From Marinobacterium sp. (GTDB lineage: Bacteria; Pseudomonadota; Gammaproteobacteria; Pseudomonadales; Balneatricaceae): a stretch of 64,000 nucleotides of DNA. Position 1 is the stretch's first letter. Every line of letters starts with the position of its first letter. Shown piece by piece: positions 1 through 8,207 of the stretch. The DNA lies in contig JAOXSF010000095.1 of assembly GCA_025800125.1 (NCBI GenBank), positions 24,937-88,936 of the forward strand, read 5' to 3'. A program made the translations under genes and the position numbers. The notes below the pieces were generated by a model. It did not search any database. It was given only the letters and a program-made list of their open reading frames with translations, and had not been told where the DNA came from.

Positions 1-837
1 ATTTAAAGCGCCTGATATAGCTGCAATGGCGGCCACTGATATTGAGATAATAATCAACCATACGATGCTCCAGCCTATCAGTTTCAGGTAGGTCACATAG
101 AAAAAAGAAGGTTTTATCTCTGCCCTGAATTCACCCTGACCAAAGTTGGAGCCATTAATGTAGTAGTAATAAAACATTGCCTGAACATAAGGTATCATCA
201 GGCAGATGCTAAGCAGCCCCAGAGAAACTAAAATACCAGCAATGCTTGAGTTGACGCCAGTTTTGGATAATCCAAAACCTGCCATGCCCAGTACGAATGC
301 GGGAATGATTGGTAAAATCAACAGGTATTTATAAGCTTTTCCAAGATTGCCATGGAAAGAGAACGGTACATTGCGGTAACTGCTGACCTTGGCATTAAAG
401 CGCAGAGCACTCCAGATAATAAAAGGTGCTGCCAGTATAAGTAACACCGTAGTAATAATCCCCATCGCAGGGTGTATCTCGTTCAGCAGCATAACAATAA
501 TCAGGGCTGCGAAAGCAATAATACGCCCTTTAAGAATCTGTATGGGTTTTGCGTGGTACTCAAAGTTTGAGTTATCAAGAAAGGTGTTGCCATAGAAATA
601 ACGTTTGGTTCTTACTTTAGCCCATGCTGAGTATATTCCTAGTGTGACTATGGAAAGCAGGATATTAACAATCCATATTCTAAAGTATTCGAAACCATTA
701 CCAGAAAACTGGAAATTACTTTGGCAGCGGGGTGCCTCAGCCAGACTATCTGTAATAGAGGAATCCGGGGTAGAATGATTTTGGGTAAAACGATCCTTGC
801 TCATGCTATCTGTAGCTGATTCAGTTATATCCGACAC
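1..837 (-). CDS. DUF898 (YjgN-type) multi-spanning inner-membrane protein, 3' end outside window
   Basis: The reading frame is open from 837 down to the window edge, so the C-terminus is missing. After a hydrophilic N-terminus of about 55 residues come FSGNGFEYFRIWIVNILLS and then TLGIYSAWAKVRTKRYFYGN, which is the hallmark of the DUF898/YjgN family; further hydrophobic segments follow. The family is a polytopic inner-membrane protein of unknown function. A GTG at 837-835 lies 7 nt after a perfect AGGAGG (845-850), so I prefer it to the in-frame ATG at 804, which has no ribosome binding site. The family call is secure; no function is assigned. Confidence 0.85.
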   Translation of the reverse strand, partial: MSDITESATDSMSKDRFTQNHSTPDSSITDSLAEAPRCQSNFQFSGNGFEYFRIWIVNILLSIVTLGIYSAWAKVRTKRYFYGNTFLDNSNFEYHAKPIQILKGRIIAFAALIIVMLLNEIHPAMGIITTVLLILAAPFIIWSALRFNAKVSSYRNVPFSFHGNLGKAYKYLLILPIIPAFVLGMAGFGLSKTGVNSSIAGILVSLGLLSICLMIPYVQAMFYYYYINGSNFGQGEFRAEIKPSFFYVTYLKLIGWSIVWLIIISISVAAIAAISGALN

Positions 838-959
838 TTGTGCACCCTCCTGTGCGTATTGTAAAGCCAATCTATTTGCCCCGACACGGGGCAGCTATTA
901 TCCATTAAGATGAAAATAGTAAGTCTATCAAAAAAGATAGTTTTACAGAGCTGAACCTC

Positions 960-3353
960 TTATCTCTGTAACTTTTTTATCTCTGCAAGGGTGGCTTTTA
1001 TTTGCCGGGGCAGCAGTTCGTCTGGCAGAAAAATTGGTTCAGAGCGAGGTACTTCTGAAACATGGGCTTCAAGCTCACGTAGCTGTTTACCGGTGGCCAT
1101 AAACCCCAACGTTTCGCAGGCCCCCGCCAGTTTGTGCGCCTGTTCCAGGATCTGTTCACGGTCTTGCTGTTGTATGGCTTGCTGCAATAGTGGCCACTGT
1201 TGAACCAGTAATTCAGACAGGCTTTGCAGTAACTGTTGCAAGCGGGCTTCGCCCAATGATTGGCGGTGCTGATTCAGCAGGGTTTGGTCGGGTGTCGCGA
1301 TATGTTCACTGGTGTTTTCCTGATGCTGTTTTTCAGGGTGTGAAGCGTGCGCCGGTTGCTCTGGTGATCTTTGCTCTGATGCCCCTTGTTCTGCTGTCTG
1401 TTGCTGTATGACCTCAAGCAGTCTGGCTTTTTGTACGGGTTTGGCAATGACTGCCTGAAGTCCGGCTTGCTGATAGCGTTGGCAATCTTCGGCGCGTACG
1501 CTGGCGGTCAGGGCGACAATCGGCGTGTGACAGTTCGGGTTTTCAGGAGCGTGGCGCAGCTGTTGGCTGACTTCCAGTCCACTCAGTCCTGGCAGGTGCA
1601 TATCCATCAGAATCAGATCATAGCGCTGTTGCTGACTTTTCCGTAGCGCGGCAGGGCCATCGTCGGCAAGGGTGATACGGTGATGGCAGGGGGCGAGCAG
1701 GCCGGTGATGACCTGCTGGTTAATATCAACATCTTCAACCAGCAGAATCTCCAGCTCGCGTGGTGAGGAGGTTGAGCTTATCCGGGAGCTGTCAGGTTGT
1801 TCGGTAATGGGCAGAGGCAGCTCCAGCCAGAAGCAACTGCCCTGGTCTGGTATACTTTCGACCCCGATATTACCACCCATCGCTTCTGCCAGCTGACGAC
1901 AGATTGCCAGCCCCAGCCCTGTACCGCCAAAACGGCGGGTAATACTGTCGTCAGCCTGAGCAAAGCGCTGAAATATATGCTGTTGCAGATCGGGCTCAAT
2001 GCCGATACCGCTGTCCCGTACTTCGAAGCGTAGCCAGTTAGCGTGATGATGGTCGCAGAGGGAAGAGGAAGCGGCTATTGGCGTGACTGGCCTGCAGCTC
2101 AGGCTGACGATGCCCTGATCGGTAAACTTGATGGCATTGCTGAGCAGATTGGTCAGAATCTGTCGCAAGCCATTTTCGGCTCCCAGGCGATATTCGCAGA
2201 TGTTGCTTGCGGTGTTCGAACCGGTGAGGGTGTCCGGGCCGGTTATGAGATCCGGTAGCCGCAGTTGCAGTGCCAGCTGTTTCTGTTGTGCGGCGGCGGC
2301 CATCAGTGTGGTCAGGTCTTTCATCAGAGCATGAACAGAAAAGGCTTGTTCCTCGAGTACCCAGCCGCCTTCTTCCAGCTTGCCGTATTGCAGTACATGG
2401 TCAAAGGTGTCGATCAGATTATCGGTTGCCTTATGTAAAACCTGTAGCTGTTTGCGTTGTGGTGAGCTGAGCTGACTATCTTCCAGCAACTGAATCATTC
2501 CCAGCATGCCATTCATCGGTGTGCGGATTTCATGGCTCATGGTTGCCAGAAACTGAGATTTGGCTCGGTTGGCGTCTTCGGCGGCATCTTTTGCCTGGCG
2601 CAGGCTGGCGGTGCGTTGTTCTACCATTTTCTGTAGCTGGTCTCGATCTTGCCGAACAGCCTGTCCCATCTCATTCAGTGCGGCAGCCAGTTGATCCAGC
2701 TCGTCGGTCTGGCTGGGTCGGGTACGATCAAGTTCCAGTCGTTGTTCCAGCTCACCGGCACCTATGCGACGGCTGTACTGGGCCATGCTTTCAAGATGGC
2801 GGGTAATCTGACGCTGTACTATAACCAGAATGATCACCACGATCAGTACCACCAGTAACGTCTGGTTAAGCAGGATATTCAGGCCGGTCTGCCAGACCCG
2901 TTGCACTACGGCTTGCAGATCAAAGGTCACTTCCAGTCGCCCCAGGGGCTGTTGTTGCTGGTTGCTGGTGGTATGGCTGAGTGGAAAGCTCCAGGTTCTG
3001 ACTTCGCGTTCGGCAGGCGGCGCAGCTTGCGCCGGTAATTGTAACGGACTGTCGGGATCAATCAGTTGCAGATGAATAACGTCTGGCAGAGTCTGAATAC
3101 CTAGTAGTTGCAGTTCTACCTGTGCCTGGTCCAGATCCCAGAGGCTTTTGCCCAGGCTGGCCAGATAGCTGTTGCGAATCAATGCAACCTGGTGGTCAAT
3201 GGCGCGTAGTTCCCGGCGATAATCCAGTGATAGTTGCAAAGCCGTCGAGCAGAGAATAAAGACAAAACTGAACAGGCTGATGGATACGATCATCCGGTAA
3301 CCCAGCGGATGCTGGCGGGGGTAGTGGGTCAGGGTGTTTAGCCAGGTAGACAT
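960..3353 (-). CDS. Hybrid sensor histidine kinase (TM-sensor-TM-HAMP-HisKA-HATPase-REC-Hpt)
   Basis: A 797-residue inner-membrane hybrid kinase. TM1 spans about residues 20-42, a periplasmic region 43-155, TM2 about 158-179, then HAMP and a short coiled coil. The H-box [11 protein letters not shown] puts the phosphorylated His at 274; the N-box lies at 401-410, G1 (DSGIGI) near 447 and G2 (GGTGLGLA) near 476. A receiver domain follows (residues 535-650, Asp584 in LMDMHLPG), then an Hpt domain with His740 (AHKLAGA). This is a complete His-Asp-His relay resembling TorS/ArcB. It is the last gene of a three-gene operon after a solute-binding protein and an OmpR-type regulator. The solute-binding protein probably supplies the ligand signal; the ligand is unknown. 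Confidence 0.93.
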   Translation of the reverse strand: MSTWLNTLTHYPRQHPLGYRMIVSISLFSFVFILCSTALQLSLDYRRELRAIDHQVALIRNSYLASLGKSLWDLDQAQVELQLLGIQTLPDVIHLQLIDPDSPLQLPAQAAPPAEREVRTWSFPLSHTTSNQQQQPLGRLEVTFDLQAVVQRVWQTGLNILLNQTLLVVLIVVIILVIVQRQITRHLESMAQYSRRIGAGELEQRLELDRTRPSQTDELDQLAAALNEMGQAVRQDRDQLQKMVEQRTASLRQAKDAAEDANRAKSQFLATMSHEIRTPMNGMLGMIQLLEDSQLSSPQRKQLQVLHKATDNLIDTFDHVLQYGKLEEGGWVLEEQAFSVHALMKDLTTLMAAAAQQKQLALQLRLPDLITGPDTLTGSNTASNICEYRLGAENGLRQILTNLLSNAIKFTDQGIVSLSCRPVTPIAASSSLCDHHHANWLRFEVRDSGIGIEPDLQQHIFQRFAQADDSITRRFGGTGLGLAICRQLAEAMGGNIGVESIPDQGSCFWLELPLPITEQPDSSRISSTSSPRELEILLVEDVDINQQVITGLLAPCHHRITLADDGPAALRKSQQQRYDLILMDMHLPGLSGLEVSQQLRHAPENPNCHTPIVALTASVRAEDCQRYQQAGLQAVIAKPVQKARLLEVIQQQTAEQGASEQRSPEQPAHASHPEKQHQENTSEHIATPDQTLLNQHRQSLGEARLQQLLQSLSELLVQQWPLLQQAIQQQDREQILEQAHKLAGACETLGFMATGKQLRELEAHVSEVPRSEPIFLPDELLPRQIKATLAEIKKLQR

Positions 3354-3401
3354 GGGCGTTCTCGAGTTTGGCCAATGGGTGGTTCAGGCGTAAAGAGGGC
3401 T

Positions 3402-4247
3402 TCAGGGTGGCGGGTCAAGGTATTCAAGACTGTATTGTTGCACCAGTCGTTGCAGCGTGCCATCGGACTGCATTTCAGCCAGTCGCCGGTTCAGGTACGG
3501 CAGTAATGCCTGTAGCTGGCTATGTTTTCCCAGTGCCAGATAGTAATACTCGGTTGTAATGGCCGGTTCAATGGCTTGTAGCTGATCGGCATACCCCAGC
3601 TTCTGACTCTGTAGTTGTCCGGTCAACTGGCCAATAGGCATGTAGTCAATGCGGCCCAGCGCCAGTTTGGTAAAGTTCTGTCGTCCTTGAGAGACATGTT
3701 CAATCTGACTGTATTTTTGTACAAAGCGGTCAAAGTCATCGCCAAAACTATCACCCAGCAGTAGCCCTACGGTCTGCTGACGTAGCCTTTCCAGTGGCGG
3801 ATAATGACGAGAAGGTAAGTGTCTGGTGGGTGTCGTTGGTGAAGGCTGGCTGTTGTGGCGGCTAAACAGCGTAATATGGTCGGCAATAATCGGTTGTTGT
3901 GTAAAGTCCAGCCAGCGTTGGCGCTGGCGGGTGCGAAACGCTGCAACAATCAGATCGACCCTGCCTCTTTCTACTTCATGCAGACAGCGTTTCCAGTTAC
4001 TGTCAGCGCTGAGTTGTACCTGGTAACCCAGCTCGGCAAACAGTTGTCGAGTCACCGCTGGAGCAACACCCGTCAGTCGGTTGTTATGGTGCCAGGATAC
4101 CGGAGGGTAAAAGGGGTGACCGCAGGCGGTCAGTATGCGGCCAGCAAGAACGGGTTGCGCTAATATCAGCAGCATCATCAACATCAACAGCAGCGTCAGG
4201 GCGGCTGGCAGTGCTGTTGCTAATCGCATATGCCAGGTGCTGTTCAT
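3402..4247 (-). CDS. Periplasmic solute-binding protein, family 3 (SBP_bac_3), likely sensor partner of the hybrid kinase
   Basis: A 281-residue protein with a long hydrophobic signal peptide (residues about 10-35, rich in Leu/Met, ending QPVLAG). The mature part has the family 3 layout: HPFYPPVSWHHNNRLTGVAP at the start of lobe 1, ELGYQVQLSADSNWKRCLHEVERGRVDLIVAAF, then lobe 2 with VGLLLGDSFGDDFD. No permease or ATPase genes are nearby. It lies 10 nt after the response regulator gene and 48 nt before the hybrid kinase gene. I infer that it hands ligand information to the kinase instead of feeding a transporter, as TorT does for TorS, although TorT belongs to a different fold family. The substrate cannot be read from the sequence. 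Confidence 0.85.
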   Translation of the reverse strand: MNSTWHMRLATALPAALTLLLMLMMLLILAQPVLAGRILTACGHPFYPPVSWHHNNRLTGVAPAVTRQLFAELGYQVQLSADSNWKRCLHEVERGRVDLIVAAFRTRQRQRWLDFTQQPIIADHITLFSRHNSQPSPTTPTRHLPSRHYPPLERLRQQTVGLLLGDSFGDDFDRFVQKYSQIEHVSQGRQNFTKLALGRIDYMPIGQLTGQLQSQKLGYADQLQAIEPAITTEYYYLALGKHSQLQALLPYLNRRLAEMQSDGTLQRLVQQYSLEYLDPPP

Positions 4248-4257
4248 GGTGCAATGC

Positions 4258-4983
4258 TCAGGTCAGTTCGAATGGTACTGGCGTAAACAGGTAGCCCGCA
4301 CCATGAACGGTAAGGATCAGCTTTGGGCTGGCCGGGTCATCCCGTAGTTTGCGGCGCAGACGGCCAATAAGTACATCAATGGTGCGATCACTGGGTAACC
4401 ATTCCCGGTTACGAATGTGCTCCATAATCTGTTCACGACTCATGACACTGCCGTTATTTTCCATCAGACAGTTGAGTAGTTTGAATTCACCCTCTGTCAG
4501 CTGTGTCTGTTGTGAGCGTTCATCAATCAGTTGACGGCGGTCCACATTGAGCTTCCAGCGATCAAATTGCAGCAGGGTTTGTGGCAGGCTGTCGGTGGGC
4601 TTGCTGTAGCTGTGGCGTACCCGACGAATCAGGTTTTTGCTCCGGGCGAGAATCTCCCGGGGGTTAAATGGTTTGGTAACGTACTCATCTGCGCCGCATT
4701 CCAGCCCGATCAGTCGGTCGACCTCATCCTGGCGGCCGGTCACCAGAATAATGCCAACTTCGCTGTGGACACGCAGTTCACGGGTCAGGGTAAGGCCATC
4801 TTTACCTGGCAGACGTATATCCAGCAGCAGGATGTCGATGGGCTCGCTGCGTAGAATCCCTTCTGCCTGTTCGGCAGTTTCGGCGCTGAACACCTGGTAA
4901 CCTTCGGCTTCAAAGTAACTGCTCAGGCAGTCACGGGTGATGGCTTCATCATCCACCACCAGTATGCGGGCATCGGTATACAT
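4258..4983 (-). CDS. OmpR/TorR-family response regulator (first paralogue)
   Basis: A 241-residue two-domain regulator. The receiver domain has acidic residues at 11-12, the phosphorylation site Asp55 in LLLDIRLPGKDG, and the switch Lys in YVTKPFNPRE. The C-terminal winged helix ends in DVLIGRLRRKLRDDP and HGAGYLF. I start at the ATG at 4983, because a longer frame opens only with TTG at 5046 and adds residues outside the family. It is first in an operon with the solute-binding protein and hybrid kinase. The C-terminal DNA-binding half is strikingly similar to that of the regulator at 22841-23554, so the two systems are paralogous. Phased repeats upstream (5117-5151) may be its own binding site. 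Confidence 0.93.
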   Translation of the reverse strand: MYTDARILVVDDEAITRDCLSSYFEAEGYQVFSAETAEQAEGILRSEPIDILLLDIRLPGKDGLTLTRELRVHSEVGIILVTGRQDEVDRLIGLECGADEYVTKPFNPREILARSKNLIRRVRHSYSKPTDSLPQTLLQFDRWKLNVDRRQLIDERSQQTQLTEGEFKLLNCLMENNGSVMSREQIMEHIRNREWLPSDRTIDVLIGRLRRKLRDDPASPKLILTVHGAGYLFTPVPFELT

Positions 4984-5116
4984 GGCAGGTCCGGGCTGTG
5001 TTATGCAGTACGGCTGCCCGTTGTGCAGGATAACGCTGCAAGGCAATAATCCGGTGCTGCATGTTTGTTATTGTGCTGCCATCCTGGCGTTTTATGAATG
5101 TACTCCACAATAGCTG

Positions 5117-5151
5117 TTTACATTGCATTTACAAGTTTGCACAACATTGCA
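5117..5151 (-). promoter_or_regulatory. Phased repeats upstream of the first response regulator (candidate OmpR-type operator)
   Basis: The plus strand shows TTTACA at 5117 and again at 5128, an 11-bp period, followed by TTTGCA at 5136 and ATTGCA at 5146. OmpR-family regulators bind direct repeats spaced about one helical turn. The position, about 135 nt upstream of the regulator start, suits autoregulation. This is inferred from spacing only; no consensus for this regulator is known. Confidence 0.35.
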
Positions 5152-5211
5152 CAGCTGTATGAAAGGTGAGAATGACGGGTCAGCCAGGCGCAGGTTTACG
5201 GGAGGGAGCAG

Positions 5212-5237
5212 GCTGCCAGATTGTGAGGGCTGGCAGC
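5212..5237. other. Inverted repeat downstream of the first HDOD gene
   Basis: GCTGCCAG (5212-5219) and CTGGCAGC (5230-5237) form an 8-bp stem just past the HDOD stop on the minus strand. No T-run follows on either strand, so this is at best a weak terminator or a 3'-end stabilising hairpin. Confidence 0.35.
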
Positions 5238-5262
5238 ATGGTGGGCTGGTTGTTTACAGGCC

Positions 5263-6090
5263 TCAGCTGACAGTTGTATCGCAAGCAAACTCCAGCGCCA
5301 GCATGATATCAACGCTGTCTCTGATCGTGGGTTGCAGGCCTGCCAGATGGATCACTTCAAGTGGCATTGCCTGGTACAGTGCTGGCATGGGCCAGCCCTC
5401 ACAGGCGGCAGCATTGACCAGCTCTGCCAGGTGTACGGTTGCCGCTAATGAGGATGTCTCTGGCCATGCGAGGGGCTTGTGGTGTTGCAGGATAGCGGTG
5501 GCCAGTTCAGGTGGGAATTTCCAGCGTTCTATCAGTGCGCTGCCTGCTTCCAGGCTGTTAAACCCCAGTATCTGTTGCTCCAGTGTGTAGCGGTCGCCCC
5601 CTTCGTTGTTAAGCACCTGCTGGATGCGGCTGGCCTGCTCAGGAGCGGCAAGGTGCAGTAACAGGCGGCCAATGTTGTGAATGAGCCCGGCAGTGAAGGC
5701 CATATCAGCGGAAACTTCGGTGCTGTGTTCGCCAAGATACTGCGACACAATAGCTACCCGGAATGACTGGCCCCAGAAATCAGCTATATCGAGCCCGTCG
5801 ACAGTATTGACGGAACCTGCCAGACCGGACGCGATGACCAGTGTTTTCAGACGCTCCATTCCCATCATGACAACCGCTTCCTCAAGTGAAGAAACCTGGC
5901 GGCTCAGGCCAAAATGAGCTGAGTTGACCATTCGAAGTACGCGCAGGGTGAGTGTCTGATCGGCTCCAATCCGGGTTGCGATTTCGTCATAGTCGGCTTC
6001 TGGATTATTCAGTTGTTGAATCAGCTGGCGTACCGCCTGAGGCACGTTTGGCAGACGGTGTGTCTGGGCAAGAAGATCTTCAACACGCAT
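5263..6090 (-). CDS. HDOD domain protein (first paralogue)
   Basis: A 275-residue protein almost wholly made of an HDOD domain, the metal-site-lacking relative of HD hydrolases that acts as a signalling scaffold. Visible features are LPNVPQAVRQLIQQLNNP at the N-terminus, LRVLRMVNSAHFGL, and the degenerate HD-like helix FTAGLIHNIGRLLLH, with LQHHKPL later. The start at 6090 is supported by AAGGAG six bases upstream. It is closely similar along its whole length to the protein at 6971-7795, so the pair is a local duplication now separated by a 123-aa orphan gene. The leader carries a 15-bp tandem array (6105-6210). The signal it responds to is unknown. Confidence 0.9.
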   Translation of the reverse strand: MRVEDLLAQTHRLPNVPQAVRQLIQQLNNPEADYDEIATRIGADQTLTLRVLRMVNSAHFGLSRQVSSLEEAVVMMGMERLKTLVIASGLAGSVNTVDGLDIADFWGQSFRVAIVSQYLGEHSTEVSADMAFTAGLIHNIGRLLLHLAAPEQASRIQQVLNNEGGDRYTLEQQILGFNSLEAGSALIERWKFPPELATAILQHHKPLAWPETSSLAATVHLAELVNAAACEGWPMPALYQAMPLEVIHLAGLQPTIRDSVDIMLALEFACDTTVS

Positions 6091-6104
6091 GGCAGCTCCT
6101 TCTG

Positions 6105-6210
6105 TGTTGTACCTGTCTACTGTTGCACCGGTTTATGTTGCACCGGTTTATGTTGCACTGGTTTATGTTGCACTGGTTTGTGTTGTACCTCTCCATGTTG
6201 TACCTGTCTT
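6105..6210. repeat. 15-bp tandem repeat array in the leader of the HDOD gene
   Basis: About seven head-to-tail copies of a 15-16 bp unit based on TGTTGCACCGGTTTA. The four units from 6121 to 6180 are almost identical; the flanking units are diverged (TGTTGTACC...). A second, 17-bp direct repeat (CCCTGATGTTCATCTA at 6231 and 6248) lies beside it. The array covers the 15 to 120 nt upstream of the minus-strand HDOD start codon, so copy number would change the promoter/leader spacing. The 6091-6466 gap holds nothing else that I can recognise. Confidence 0.85.
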
Positions 6211-6466
6211 GTTTTACCGCTCAGGCCTGACCCTGATGTTCATCTACCCCTGATGTTCATCTACCGATGTGTTTTACGCAGAGTATTCAGCTTAACAGGT
6301 TTTTGCAGGTTTGCAGGTTCAGTTATGTAGTAGAGGGCGCACAGGGAAGGTGGTGTGTCGCTTATATTGAGACTCCAGGGGCTGCTGATCTTTGAGGAGG
6401 GTGCTCCAGATTCCTGCTCTGGAGCACAAAACAATCAACAATCAACTGGGCTGGCTGTTTGGTATA

Positions 6467-6838
6467 TCAGTCCTGATTGATGATCAGGCTTTCAATCTGC
6501 TGGCGCAGAGTTTCGTACTGTCCCATCTCTTCTGGCATGAAGTAAAGCTTGTAGTAGCAGCGATCGACCAGGCGACCTTTATTGCCATTCAGGGTTTCTT
6601 TGTAGCTGCCATACAGGTAACTCATCTGCAGATGAATAACACGGGTATGTGGTGGTACGGTAAATTCGTGATGGTCCAGATCAAAACGCTGTTTGGCTTC
6701 TTTTATGGTGTAGAAAGAAACCTCGGCTACATGGCTGAGATTGATCAGGAAGTTGGAAGTAACCGGAACCAGAGTGCGCTTTTCCACTCCGTTATGTTCC
6801 ATGTAAATGCCACAGTTTTTCCGAATTTTGATAAACAT
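6467..6838 (-). CDS. Hypothetical protein, 123 aa, between two HDOD paralogues
   Basis: I do not recognise a family. The product is hydrophilic, has no signal peptide or membrane segment, and reads as an alternating beta-rich domain (MFIKIRKNCGIYMEHNGVEK, then TLVPVTSNFLINLSHVAEVSFY) followed by a charged C-terminal helix (MGQYETLRQQIESLIINQD). Codon use looks like that of its neighbours. It starts with ATG at 6838 but has no clear Shine-Dalgarno sequence. A perfect 13-nt palindrome (6853-6865) and a long inverted repeat (6873-6914) sit just upstream. Its position between two HDOD duplicates on the same strand suggests a related signalling role, but nothing in the sequence proves it. Confidence 0.6.
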   Translation of the reverse strand: MFIKIRKNCGIYMEHNGVEKRTLVPVTSNFLINLSHVAEVSFYTIKEAKQRFDLDHHEFTVPPHTRVIHLQMSYLYGSYKETLNGNKGRLVDRCYYKLYFMPEEMGQYETLRQQIESLIINQD

Positions 6839-6852
6839 GGTGCTGTCTTACC

Positions 6853-6914
6853 GTCCTCTGAGGACCAGGGTTGCTGTAAGTGTTAGCCGCTGATGTTCGG
6901 ATAACACTTACAGC
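6853..6914 (-). promoter_or_regulatory. Palindrome plus long inverted repeat upstream of the 123-aa orphan
   Basis: GTCCTC-T-GAGGAC (6853-6865) is a perfect palindrome 15-27 nt before the start codon. Next to it, GCTGTAAGTGTTA (6873-6885) is an exact inverted copy of TAACACTTACAGC (6902-6914), giving a 13-bp stem with a 16-nt loop. No T-run follows on the minus strand, so an operator or RNA leader structure is as likely as a terminator for the upstream HDOD gene. Confidence 0.5.
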
Positions 6915-6970
6915 GTATGTCAGCGGTCTGACGGCAGGATGTCATTGACGTGACAGGAAGGTGAAAGTGG

Positions 6971-7795
6971 TCAGATCAGATCGCAGGTGAATTCCAGTTC
7001 AAGCATGACATCCACTTTTTCGCGGATGGTTTTTTCCAGTCCGGCACGGGCAATTACATCCAGCGGCAGTGAGCTGAATAACTTGCGTAGTGTCCAGCCA
7101 TCACGGGCAGCAACATTGACAATGGTTGCCAGGTGGACAATTGCAGCCAGTGGCAGACCATCGCTCCAGTCCAGTGGGCGCCGGTGTTGCAGGATAGCTT
7201 CACCCAGAATGGGTGGGAATTCCCATAGATCCATCAATGCTTTACCAGCTTCCAGGCTGGTAAAGCCCAGAGTTTTCTGCTCAAGCTGATAACGATCAAG
7301 ATCCATGGAGTTATCCAGCTGGCGCTGAATACTCATGGCTTGTTCCGGTGCGGCCAGGTGCAGTAACAGGCGGCCAGTGTTATGGATAACACCAGCGGTA
7401 AAGGCGATATCAGGCTCTACCCGTGAGCTGCGCTCGCCAAGGTATTGTGAGACGATGGCAACCCGGAAGGACTCGTTCCAGAAACGTCCCAGATCAAGAC
7501 CGTCAATCTCTCTGACCGAGCTTGCCAGGCCTGATGCAATGACCAGCGTTTTCAGACGCTCCATGCCCATGATGACGACGGCTTCTTCAATTGAGGCGAT
7601 TTTTCTGTTCAGGCCAAATTGAGCGGAATTGACTGTCCGTAATACCTGTATTGAGAGGGTCTGATCTTCGCCAACCTTGGCCGCGATACGGTTGTAATCG
7701 GCATCGGGGTTATTTAACTGCTGAATCAGCAGACGTACTGCCTGAGGGACATTTGGCAGACGATGGGTCTGGGAGAGAAGATCTTCGATATGCAT
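6971..7795 (-). CDS. HDOD domain protein (second paralogue)
   Basis: A 274-residue HDOD protein collinear with the one at 5263-6090: both begin M-x-[VI]-EDLL-x-QTHRLPNVPQAVR and share the region VRILRTVNSAQFGL-like, MGMERLKTLVIASGLA and FTAGVIHNTGRLLLHLAAPEQA. I begin at the ATG at 7795, which aligns with the paralogue and has AGGA six to nine bases upstream; a longer frame back to 7897 adds unrelated sequence. Like other HDOD proteins it lacks the full HD metal-binding set, so it probably works by protein interaction in signalling. Confidence 0.9.
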   Translation of the reverse strand: MHIEDLLSQTHRLPNVPQAVRLLIQQLNNPDADYNRIAAKVGEDQTLSIQVLRTVNSAQFGLNRKIASIEEAVVIMGMERLKTLVIASGLASSVREIDGLDLGRFWNESFRVAIVSQYLGERSSRVEPDIAFTAGVIHNTGRLLLHLAAPEQAMSIQRQLDNSMDLDRYQLEQKTLGFTSLEAGKALMDLWEFPPILGEAILQHRRPLDWSDGLPLAAIVHLATIVNVAARDGWTLRKLFSSLPLDVIARAGLEKTIREKVDVMLELEFTCDLI

Positions 7796-8207
7796 GATCA
7801 TTCCTGTATTCGTGCGAGTGCTTTGCTCTGGATAGCCCTGGCTGAATAACGGGGTTACCCGGCAGTAGTGTGTTTGATTAGTCTGGGTGCCAGACATTTA
7901 TATGATGCTTGTAAGGGTACTGGCCTTTGCTTTTGTGTCGGGTTTGCAATACCCAAAATGCACCTATGCTTTGTTTGAAACTACAACGGGTGAACTGGCT
8001 GGTCAACGACCTGAGTCTATATTGTGCTGGAATTTCTACGAGATTTTGCTTGCGATAGATACAGATCATCAGAATTGCGATACCGAAGCATGGCTGCTGG
8101 TCAGATACAGGAAGGTACACTACGGGGCATGAAAAGCAGGAAGTGGTGGAATTGCTGCACCAGTTGTTAAACCGGTGCAGCCAGAAGGTCTGTCAGTATG
8201 AACTGAA
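7796..8207. other. Intergenic region between HDOD and alaA, with a hairpin
   Basis: No convincing gene in about 410 nt. Short open frames exist on both strands but lack ribosome binding sites and recognisable sequence. GCTGCACC-A-GTT (8154-8165) pairs with AAC-C-GGTGCAGC (8170-8181), a 12-bp stem with one mismatch just downstream of alaA on the minus strand. No T-run follows, so it may be a 3'-end hairpin of the alaA mRNA rather than a classical terminator. Confidence 0.5.

Noticed and set aside
6013..6330. Plus-strand frame with repeated Cys-Cys-Thr-Gly-Leu units
   Set aside because: It is the reverse reading of the 15-bp tandem array in the HDOD leader and has no ribosome binding site or family match.
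7887..8132. 81-aa plus-strand frame between HDOD and alaA
   Set aside because: No ribosome binding site, unlike any family I know, and an equally long frame lies on the other strand, which suggests chance.
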